NCBI GenBank assembly: GCA_039566865.1
Contig: CM076960.1
Location: 14,732,501-14,796,500 of the forward strand
Length of the DNA stretch: 64,000 nucleotides
From: Aurelia coerulea
Lineage: Eukaryota > Cnidaria > Scyphozoa > Semaeostomeae > Ulmaridae
Reading direction: 5' to 3'
Below the pieces are notes generated by a model. That model saw nothing but the letters and a program-made list of their open reading frames with translations, had not been told where the DNA came from and did not search any database. Made by a program: the position numbers and the translations under genes. Shown piece after piece: positions 46,935 through 58,900 of the stretch (its first letter is position 1; each line of letters begins with the position of its first letter).

Positions 46935-49900
46935 CTACAAACAAAAATCATACAGTCTGATGAGTTGAAGATTAGAAACAATGAAGTTGGCAATGTGGAA
47001 ATCATGGGGGTTCTCCCATAGTAAAAGTAGTTGGGAATCTGGGGGGGGGTACAGTATTACCCCGCCACTAAGAAACTGACTTATAAGAAACTGCAGCCAT
47101 GGTCATTGTCAACATTTGGTTTGACATAACATTTATATGACATTTATAGGAAACCAAGCAGCCTGGTTTTACAAAATGAGTTTCTTAGTGGTGGGGTAAT
47201 ACTGTGTCTTCTGTGACTTCATTAGATAGCGACGTGCTATTTTGCCCAAAAAGTAGTCCCACAATTCCATAATTTTTAATAATTTTAGGGTCATAATTCT
47301 GTAACTTTTTGAAAACGTACTCCGAAAGAATGGCAGGTCCCCGTAACACCCCCAAGTTGGGAATTTCCCGCCCATAAGGGAATGTCCCGCCCAAAAACAC
47401 TAAACTTTGGCGATTTTCGTGAAAGAAGGGGGAATTTGGAGATTTTTCTCTAGAAAACACAAAAATATTTGCACATTTGGACCAGAGATTAGTATAGCAA
47501 TAAACCTTGGTCAAACGCATCCACATTTCATCCAACATTTACAACAACAAAAGTTTAAAGTTTGCCGATGTTTATGAGGGGGTGGTCAAACGCATCCAAC
47601 ATTTCATCCAACATTTCATCCAACATTTCCTAGTGGACCACTAAAATGGCCGACAACAAAGAGATGCAAAGAGATGCAAGTAAACATGCGATCTCTACGA
47701 AATAAAAAATTCTTGGAAAAAATTGACATACCGAATTTGATGCTTCGTCACCAGCCGCAGCAAACAAGTGATCTTCTTCACCAATGCAGGTAAATAAAGT
47801 TGATCTTGATAATACTTTGGATATGTTTCCACCGACTAACTGTTTAACTTGACTGCACGTGCAAAGGGAGTTGTCGGTGGAGGATTCTACTCCTGATCCA
47901 GACATTTTGTAAACCTAAAAATTCACAGGAATGATGAAGATAAAAACAGATTACATATTTTAAATTTATTCAAGAAAAAATAAAAAGCAGAAATAGTCTC
48001 AAGATAAAACAATCTATCAATAGGGGATTGTCAGCAGAGAATTCTTTTCTTGATCCAGACATTTTGTATACCTAAAGGTCCACGAGAATGATGAAAAAAC
48101 AGGTTATATATATTATAAATTCATTCAAAAAATATTCAAAAACAGAAATATTCTTAAGATAAAACAGTCTAACCCTGACCCTAACCCTAACCCTAAACCT
48201 AACCTTAACCCTAACCCAAACACAGCAAAATCTTTGAAAAAGTCACCAAAATTCGAGCATATTACCGGTCTTAAAAAATTCTTCCTGTGCGAACTTTGCC
48301 ATGTTTATAAAAGGAATAGAACTACTGAAAACTAGCATAGGTTTCAAATCTTTAAAAAGGTTGGTGTAGAATTCTATGACCTATTTCTTTGAACTGAATG
48401 GCTTCAAAACAACTTTAACCTATTTCGCTTTAATCCTGTCGTTTGATTTTTCTTCGAGAGTCTTTTTCTTCTTTTTCAAGAATTCAAGACAAATTTTGAG
48501 AACAATTGAAACCATCCTAGCTTTATAAAGTTTTTGAGGAAACATAGGATAATTTTCAAGAAAACCATAGTTTATGAATGTCTACAATATGATATCAAGC
48601 AAAAGGCTGGTCTTGTTTACGATTTAGAAATTGTATGACCTCACATCCTCAAAGGAGTTGAAATCTAAAATACGCTGCATTTTCGAAAAGTATTTAGGAT
48701 TTCTGAAAAGTCCATTGGTAGTAATATAGCAAAGTAGCTAAAGTTTTTTCAACCCATTCACTTTAAAGAAATAAGTCAGAATTTTACACGCAACTTTCAC
48801 ACCAATTGAAAGATTTGGAACTTACCGGATGTCCCAAAAAACTGTATTCAAGTTTGAAAAAGTCTAATGCCAAGAGTTTCGGTCAAATCACCCAGAAACA
48901 TTTTTTATGTTAACCCTCAACGTTAACAATTGTATTTTGGCATTTTTCTCATGATTTTCAGTAACTTGGTGCAGAGCAATAAATCAGTAAGTGTAAATTT
49001 CCTCTTAGGCCCAAACCAGAGCTACCAGTAGAGAAGAGCTAACGATTCTAAGCATGGCAGAAGCATGTTGGTCCTCGACACCCAACGCTGTCATGTTTCG
49101 GGATTCTTATTGCTAGAAACCGACAAGAAAACATTCTCAAAGGACAATCATGTTACGTTATCATTAACCAAGGGATTTATTTTACTTTACTTTACATCAA
49201 ATTGTAATCTTAAGAATAACCGGTTCATTCTACTAAAGGTCCCTTGACCAATAACATACAGTAGTGTCCCGCATATAAGAAACAACTTTTTCAATTTCAG
49301 GTCTGATGCGTTTCTTATAAAATGAGATAAACTTGCAAATCAGGGTAAAGTTTCTTATTACAAAAATCATATATACAATGATTGGTATAATTTCTCCAGG
49401 AAAGTCTTTGATTTAGTGTTGTTAATTAGTTCAATTCAAATCAGCAGGAGATTGTTTCCTGAGAATATCACGAATTGCTATAGTAGAGTTTCTTGACTAC
49501 ATGGTCTAACAATGGCTGCTCTGGTTTGGGCCTAAGCGTAAATTTTGCGTTTGCTGATTTATAGCTCTTCAACCAAGTTACCCACAGTGGTCAGAAAAAT
49601 ATCAAAATTTTATTTAGCCAATGAAGGTCAACAACAAAATATGCTTTGGGTAATTTAGTTTAAACTTTCGGCGTCAGAATTTTTCAAACTTGTATGCAGT
49701 TTTTTGGGACACCGATTTGTTCTAACAACCTACCACGTGTCTCGTATTAGAAAAGTATTTGGATGGGCGATACGAAGCCATACAATGCCTCGTTGTTTCA
49801 TCGAAGGCAATACCAGTGAATGTACCTAGAAGTAAGATACTGCCACATTATAGGAAGTTATCACAGCTACAATTTAAGCCATAGAGTACAGGCCTTGCAC

Positions 49901-52900
49901 ACAACAACATTCTCAAGAATTCTTCACTTCCTGGTCAGAAATTTAAGTGAAAGGGTATGTTTAATTGGTATCCATTCTGAAAACGGTAGATTCGAAATTT
50001 GTCTTTGATTGACCCCAAATTTCTGAAGATAGTAGGCCTTTTAGGTTTTCTGAAAATTCTGCTTCAAAAGCCAGAAGGTTTGGCAGACTTTGGAGAGATC
50101 CTTCTTCTCATTAGTGGATCGCCACGACAGCTGAAACCAAGCATATATATGATTTTGTCTTTGATTTCAAAACATGTTTCAATAAACAAGGGCAGATTTT
50201 GTAAACGATAACTGAACGGATAACTTTCAACATGCTTTTCTTTTTCGTTTTTCAAACGATAACTTTGAACGGATAACTTTCAATCCGTTTTTCTTTTAAC
50301 CCGGTCTAATGGAAAGGCAGCCTCAGTGATTCACAAATACATACGTACGGACAGGCCCGTCAGAACGAAATTCATATTGGGGGGGCTGAAGCTTCATGCG
50401 AGCGGAGTGATGATAAATGGGGGTCCGGGGGCTTGCCCTCGGGAAAAATTTTCATGGCCACGCCCTTTAGATCGTTGGAAAACGCCCCATTTTTGGAGAA
50501 TTGGTTATTTAAAAAAGCACAGGATGAAGTCTGATGGGGGTCTTTCCGAGAAAATTCCGAAATATGGGACTTCAATTTCAGGAGGATATAGATTATATTT
50601 GAATTCCATAATATCAAGGATGATAGCTTGATCAATTCCAATAACTTCCTCGAATATAATTAAGTTTGAATCTTTATTTCCATGAGATGCGCTTTTACAG
50701 CCTTTTTTACTTACAGAAGTGAACGAACTGCAGCAGCCCCCCAGCCCCTCCCCCCGGTTCCGACGGGCCTGGATTAGGCAATAATATAGTGGGCAGATTT
50801 CATGTAGTTACCATAGACCTAAACAGATCACAGGATGCTCAAATGAATTAGACATGTAGTTTCAAGAAAGAATTTGTACACCCTTGGAGAAACTGATGTT
50901 TTGCTTCTAGTTGCCATTCAAAAAATATGCTGTGCTGTTTTGCAAAGAAAAAACACTTGAAGAGATCATTTCATCTTTTTAACAATCTGCTCTTGAAGCA
51001 CCTTGATTGTGATACATATTCTTTGTTTCTATTTCTTATCCTCTCGCCTTTCATTTCCTGCAACTCTCCTTTCTTCTTTTTCTCCTTTATCCCCATCCTT
51101 TTTATCTTTCCTCCCATTCCCCCTTCACAGTTTGTTTACCCCAAATTTATCCTTCGCAGCGACCTCAATTGCCTCTTACGTAAGCCTCCAGGTACTATTT
51201 ACGTACGCCTCCAGATATTACTTTAGCGCTGATAGACCACGGAGTAGACTGAAGCAAGTCTACCCAAAATTGGACTTCACTATCTAGAAAAGTTTTACTC
51301 TCGATTTTCCCAACACAACTGGCAGAATAAGTACCCCTGTGCCTAATATATGGCTAGTAACTTAAGATAAGAGCCATTGATAGAAGAACCTAGGCCAGTT
51401 GGTTGGAAATCTATTTCTTTCTATATCTTTTTGGTTGGGTTTTTACAGTAGGAAAGCAAATCGTAGTCGTAAAACTGGAGCAACGGTTCACACTGAAAAT
51501 TAAATCGGCTATAATCCCATAACTAGCTATGCTTATGATTATTATCATAACTAATTTATTCAAAATAGGCATACATGGAAAAAATAACTATAATTTAAGC
51601 CTGCTAAGAAAGTAAAATTAGGAAAAAAGAAATAAAATACAGAATAGCTACGAATACATAAATTTACAGACTTTTACAATGTGTCCAATAATAAATATGT
51701 TTTTGTCGGTATTTACAGAGCAGAATATTCATATCAGCTCAAGAACCCAACCTGAGCCACGGAAGGTCTACATAATCTACATTGCATTCCTGTCTTTTCC
51801 AGATTTGGATTCTCCTTTTAAAAGCTGGAGAGGGTATCTGACTGCTTTATATCATTGGAAAATGTCTGCCATAATCTACACCCACGAAATATGAGGATAG
51901 CATGCACAAGTTACCTTCGTAGTGCAATGCATTAAAAGTCATACTCAAACAGATAACCTTACCTGGAGCTAGGTTCAATGGATGTGGTATATACTGCGAG
52001 TCTCTGCAAAGTTCCCAAAACCATCCTCCATTTAACGTACCAATCAGGAGGCCTTCAGCACTGTTAGGAACAAAGATAGGCAATCAATAATTTACTTGAC
52101 CAGGTTAGTCAAAAAAGTTAAAACGTTTGGCAGGGTGTGAAGTAAAAAGTACGTGGACGATATTCAAAACTAAAGTGTTGACCCATCAGTCAAATCTTCA
52201 CTTAGATACCGGGTGAGCCAGAAAAAAGTTCCCACTTTCAAAAATTCGTAGCACCACAAGTACTTCATGGATTTGAATGATTCAAAGTTTAGTTAAAAGC
52301 CAAGATTCAAAGTATTTTTGTGATTTTCTCGTCTTCTTACGAGCACTGCAAATATAGGTAAATTTAACTTTACCAAAATTTCATGGTTGCAAAATTACTG
52401 AAAAAGGGCCTAAAACGCTTGATCAAATCGTTAGGACTCTAATCACACAAAACAATACTCACGCGCGTTTCACTTCTCTCAAGAGTTATAAGACATAAAT
52501 TCTCAAACAGATACTAAATATTTTCAATCCCATGGCAATAAATATCCATACGATATCTCTCACCCGTGAGAAATTGCATTTGCTCTGTTGTTCTGAGCGA
52601 GGAGTCCTTTATCATTTGATCAAGTATTTTAGGTCTTTTTCAGTCATTTTGCAGCCACCAAGTTTGTGTAAACTTGAATTTACCAATTTTTCCAGTGCTC
52701 GTAAGAAGGCGAGAAAAATCACAAAAATGCTTCGATCTTTTGGCTTTCAAGCAAATATTGATTCATTCCAATCCATCCAGTAATCTTGATGCTACGAATT
52801 TTCAAAAGGGGGAACTTTTTCTGGTTCACCCGGTAGACGTGAAACATTGTTTGATAAATGCTGGAATGGGGTTTGATGGAAACGAGAATTTCTCTTTTGA

Positions 52901-55900
52901 TTCTGGTCCATGATTTACTTGCCATTGAAGTTTATGATATTATGAGAACTTTAAATCAAACTGACTTACCTAAACCCACCTCCGAGGCACTTAGGAACAT
53001 ACGCAATAGACACAATAGGACAAGAGATTCCACTTGGAACTTGTAAACACTTCAATGGTTGGTCTGTGCTCCGGATATCATAAACTAAACAATGACCATT
53101 GGATAGTCCACTGTAGATGAAATTGGAGTCCGTATCGTTCCATTGACAACACCAAACCGGAGTTGGACATGTATAACTGCAAGAAACCGTAAAATGATTA
53201 ATAAGAGATTACCGTGGAAAGAAATGAGGCTACTGAAACCCTTCGGGCAGTGATTAAGAAACTCCGTTTACCAAGGCCGTTCGTCAAAATGTACCAAACA
53301 AACTGATACATCATTCGACGCAGCATTAAATGCAGAATATCTTAAATACATATTCAGCAGATTTAATAAAATCACAAGTGATTTATTCTAGATTTTAGGC
53401 AAAATCGACCACCCTTGCGAAAAAATCTATGTCTACCCCTTCGATCATTGTTAGACCACGACTATCTATTTACCAAAGAATTAAGGTCCTGAACTGCAAA
53501 ACAATGTCACGAATGTTTGATAAAACTAACTGTCTTGAAATGATACCATTTTACATTAATGTAAATGTCTTTTTTAACTTTCAAACCTTTGTAAAAATCG
53601 GACCAGTGGATCTATCACAAATCGCTGACACAATTTCGTAGTTATGTGCTTGGTGACCCAATGTGCCAAGTTTCACGCGATTCGATTGGCCTGTTGGGTA
53701 CACAAAGATTTTTTAGTACCCACCAGTACTCTGGAATCCTGTTTCGAGAAATCAGGCTTTTATCAAAAATGAAGCAACAATTGCGGGGAAAACGTTTATC
53801 TACGAAAGGTCCAGCAATACGGCTTAAGCGCGGTCTTGGTAAAGCACGGCGAGGTGAGTTGCGAGGTCAAGCCTCCGAGGTCATCCATCTGGAGTTTGAC
53901 CTCACTCGACTGAGCTTAACTGCAATCACCTGGCGGAAACTGTATAAGCCGCTCGGCCACTCACCCCGCATACTTCGGGGAATGAGTTGGTTTAACCGGT
54001 ACTCAAATACTTATACCATCAGATCATGACAAGAACGGAAAGTCGAGAATTTTTCGTCTGAAGGGTTACAGTAACCTTAAGTGGCTGTCCTAAAGAGGCA
54101 TGCATCTTTAAAAAGCATCAGAATTCGCTTACAGCAACGAAAACAACTTCTTTTTCTTTAATTGGTCAACGATTCAATTATCTTTCAAACAACTGTTAAT
54201 CTTGAAATCTGGCAATAAAGACATATTCCATTCCTTCGATTTTAGATCGTAGGTGTGAAGAGCATACTAACGATCGTCATTTTCACAGACTGGTGTTCAA
54301 ATTAGGCAACATGCAAAATGTGGACGATAGAAACTAATCTTAGGGAGTATATGTTTTCTTCAAACATCAAGCAAGATCGTGCCCTTTACGGGCATAACAG
54401 ACAAATATTATCGTTCTTGCGTTCTTCGATGGAGTTCAAGCTCCATACTGTTGTAATTTGTTAAAAAGCTTGATTTCTATGGATTTTGAGCAGCAGGTTT
54501 AACGTCTTATCGATAAACCGCTTTATCTCTTTCAGTGAACTTTTCGTGTTTTCTGTTGTGCAGGAAAATATCAACAGACAATCAATACATTCAGATACAA
54601 AGATGAACACAATGTACAGATTTAAGTTGCAGCCAGGCCAGGATTGATTTGCACTTAGGACTTGGCCTTACTTAAAAATGGACACAACCATGCACACAAG
54701 AGTACATTCAGATACAAAGATGAACACAATGTACAGATTTAAGTTGCAGCCAGGCCAGGATTGATTTGCACTTAGGGCTTGGCCTTACTTAAAAATGGAC
54801 ACAACCATGCACACAAGAGTACATTCAGATACAAAGATGAACACAATGTACAGATTTAAGTTGCAGCCAGGCCAGGATTGATTTGCACTTAGGGCTTGGC
54901 CTTACTTAAAAATGGACACAACCATGCACACAAGAGTACATTCAGATACAAAGATGAACACAATGTACAGATTTAAGTTGCAGCCAGGCCAGGATTGATT
55001 TGCACTTAGGACTTGGCCTTACTTAAAAATGGACACAACCATGTACACAAGAGGTATGAGGTGACCTTTGGCCAAGGTTGCTAGGCATAAACGATGAGCG
55101 ATAAAGCGTACTGGCCTCAAATCCCGAAACGCTTCTCATGGAAGGATCAGTTGACAATAGACCTTTTAGCTATTCTCTAAAGGAGCCTGGATCGAGCATT
55201 ATCTTTATACATTTTTATGCGCGAAGTTCGATCGAGTGGTGTTCGAGTTTCTATCGCTTTTGTGGACATTCAAAAAGGCTACAAAATGTAGCAAATATAG
55301 TTCGATTCTGATTCTCTTCAGAATAGCTAACAGGTCTATTGTACCTAAAAAAGCTTAACATTTACAAAAAACGCTAGCCATAGCTTGCTGCGCAGTGCTA
55401 CGTTACGGGGGCCTGTTTGGGCTGCCTTGGAGCAGTGCGAAGATGGCGAATAACTATCTTTTATTTACCTTTCCATCATTTCGTCATTTTAGTACCGTAA
55501 TGTTTTGTATCATTGTTTTAATAAACCAAACCCCCACTAATGAGATTATTGTCTTCGTCTGTGTTAAGCTGTGTTAAGCTGTGTTAAGCTGTGTTAATGC
55601 AAAGATAACTATCAGATTAATGTCTCCACGGACAGGATTTTCACTTCATCAAATGAGATCAGGGATTCATTTAATATTATTTATGCACAAATTAACCCTT
55701 CAACAAATTAAAATATATAACATTTATTTACAATGATAAAAGCCTTATGAATTTCATTTCATTTTTCATTTCATTTTAAATTATTTATACACAAAAACCC
55801 TTCAGCTAACAAACGCAATACTTAAATAAGAAAATAAATATCCTAATTACATTAATATAGTCTATATACAGTTAAAGCAAAATTATGTACAGTAATCTAT

Positions 55901-58900
55901 GTAGTAGCAGCTGCTCTTCCAGGGCGTCGTGTTTTAGTTTGTGTTCAGCTCATATAATAACTTTTCAATTGTTTTTTGAATCTACTAAGTGTAGGGAGCT
56001 CTCTGATATTGATGGGTATATTGTTCCAAGCTTTCAGAGCCGAATAGTGAAAGCCTTTCTTGACATATTCAAGATTATTTCTTGGGATTTGTAGGTCCCT
56101 GCAATTCCTTGTTCTGTAGTTGGAATGCTGGGTCCTATGATGGTATTTACCCCAAAGGCTTTCGGGACATTGCCTGTTGATTATTTTATATGTCATAACT
56201 GATCGATCAAAGTTTATTAGTTGTTCAACTGTCAACCAATTATGAGACCAATTGTCTTTTAGTCTGGCCTTATCAATAATCGAATGGGCTCTGTCCTGCA
56301 GACGTTGGAGGGTATTCAAGTCAAGTCTAATAAAAGCCTACAGCCCTATAAAACTTAATCAATGCTGTTCTTCCAGGGAGTTGTGTTTGATTTGAGAGTC
56401 TAGCTCTTTAGGTGCGTTTTAAGTTGTTTTTTAAAACGATCAAGTGTCGGTAGCTCATGAATTTAAGCAGGTGTATCATGCCTTCGTATGAGCTGAGGGA
56501 TGGCGGAAACATATGTTTACCAAAAGTTAAAACAATGAGGTTTGGAACAGAAACTGTGCGGTTCCTCGGGCAGAAGCTCTGGAGGACACTACCTGCCGAC
56601 ATAAAGGAATCTGAATCTCTTTCAATGTTTAAAAGAAGAATTAAAACGTACACGGTTAGCTGTGACTGCAGACTATGCAAGCGTTATGTAGAAAACTTAG
56701 GGTATATTTAATTTCTTTTTGTATTTTTTGTTTTTAATTGTAGTTGGCCTAAATTAGCACCTTTGTGCTATTGTATATTGTAAATAGCCAACGTTAAATA
56801 AATTGAATAAAAAAAAAAAAAAAAAAAAAATTGCATGACTTGAGAGCTGCATAATGAATCTTTTTTTGGCAAATTCAGTCCTATATCTAGGTATCTGGAT
56901 ATCTTTACAGTGCCTCGTATCGTAGGTCGAGTGAAAAGATCTTGGTTGGTATTTATCCCATAGGCTTTCAGGGCATAGCTTGTTCAGAATCTTGTAAGTC
57001 ATGACATTCCGATCGTAACGGAAAATATTTTCTACGTTTAACCAGGATGCCGACCAGCCATCTTCTATTTTTGCGTTTGCAATTATTGAATACGCCCGGT
57101 CTTGAAGGCGTTGGAGAGCAGCTAGTTGTGTTTTTTGAAAGACTACCCCAGATAACATCGGCATAACGCAGGTGACTCTCTATTAACGCATAATATACAT
57201 TACACAGTTGGGATTGTGGAACGACATTTTTCAAAAGCTGCAAGACCACCACTCAGTTTGCCTTTGGTGCGTTTAAACTGTTCATCCAAACTTAGTTTTT
57301 CATCAAGGATGGAAAAAATAGCGGACCACAGCACCAATGGTCGAAAACATTGTTCAAAAATTGCCAAAAGAAAAATGAAAGGATGTAACAAGGAAATCCA
57401 AAGAAAAATTAATTGTGAAATTTGATTTAATTGTTTGTAGTTCAGTTTTACTGAAAAAATAGCAGTTTGTTACATTTCCTCTATCAATTTAAATAAGGTG
57501 CAAACAGTTCATGCCTTAAATGGTAAATGGTAAATGGTAACCTAAATGGTAACCTAAATGTAAATGGTAAATTGTTTATAGTTCAGTTTAACTGGAAAAA
57601 TAGCAGTTTGTTACATTTCATTTATCATTTTAAATAAGGTGCAATCAGTTCATACCCTAAATGTTAGATGGTAAATGGTAGCCTAAATGGTAACCTAAAT
57701 GTAAATGGTAAATTGTTTATAGTTCAGTTTAACTGGAAAAATAGCAGTTTGTTACATTTCCTCTATCAATTTAAATAAGGTGCAATCAGTTCATGCCGTA
57801 TAACTCAAATCACCAAATGACTGCTTCGAAAGCTTTTCACTGTAAATGGTAACCTAAACCTCATCACTTTTGTCATCTACTTCACAAACAGTGATAAAAG
57901 TATATGAAAGCAAAATATTTTGCCAGTCCTACATGAGATTAGAATACCGAATCAAATTCCATGTGATCTTTTTGAAATGAAATAAACAGAGGATAGGGTG
58001 TCGGCGGTGGTAATCGGACGGCGGTGGTACTCGGACACAACAGTTTTGGTGAAGGGAGGGCAGCGGATGCTATACGGACTTGAAAGTTCATGGTGGTGGT
58101 TTTCGGACACCAAGTTAATCAATTTTATTTGAGAGAATGAACAATGTTCAGATTTGAAATGTGATTTGGATTTTCATATTTCTGTATGTATATCAATCGA
58201 AAGTTGTAATGAGATCAAGAAAATATTTTTCCCATGCATCTCCCAGTTTATAGATTGGTTTGCGCGCACTGAGAGCTCTCCAGAATGTCATTACGAGAAC
58301 CGAAAGTCGAACAATTATTTTCAAATTCAAGAAGAGGAAAACAAGACAAGAAAAATGAAGCGGAATACTTGCCAAGTGTGCATAGAAAAAAAATTTATTG
58401 TCACATTCTGCATTGTGAACCTACTGCCCGAAAACCACCGTAACTGTCCAACTGTCCGAAAACCACCGCCAAGGTCAGTATCAAAAATATCGTTGCCAAA
58501 GAAAACCAGGCAAAGTTAAAACCAAAACACTTTGAGCAATATGTCCAAAGACCTATCCATTCACCTGGTAATTTTGGTTTTTGTCTGCGATTAATTTTTC
58601 TTATGAAAATAGTTGGTTTTCCTTAAGCGTCTAATTACAACCGCCAGCACCCTACGGATCTTAAATATGAAAATAACATTGGCTGCGGTCACACTACTGT
58701 ATTTTCCCGTTGTAATATGAATTGCTTCACGTTCTTGCAATTTGTTTTTGTAGCCAGAAAGTACGGCAACATAACGGTACAATGACACCCGGTCACACAG
58801 TGATATGATTTATCATGTGACAACTACGCAAGGCTGTGATTGGTTCATTCTCCAAAATAACGGTGAAATATAGGTCGGGACCTTGTTTTGCCCGTTGCTT

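Noticed and set aside
48171..48220. A chromosome end (true telomere)
   Set aside because: Only about eight imperfect units, with ordinary intron sequence on both sides and RFWD3 exons spanning the position.
51160..51290. Candidate RFWD3 exon encoding the RHC...YRP block
   Set aside because: The minus reading was only vaguely similar. The correct exon was found at 49734-49825 with matching phases and splice sites.
53646..54029. A 127-codon basic open frame as a gene
   Set aside because: It lies inside an RFWD3 intron on the opposite strand, has low-complexity basic composition and no recognisable motif.
54586..55053. A CRISPR array
   Set aside because: The 117-bp units are directly tandem with no unique spacers, and the DNA is animal. 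It is a minisatellite.
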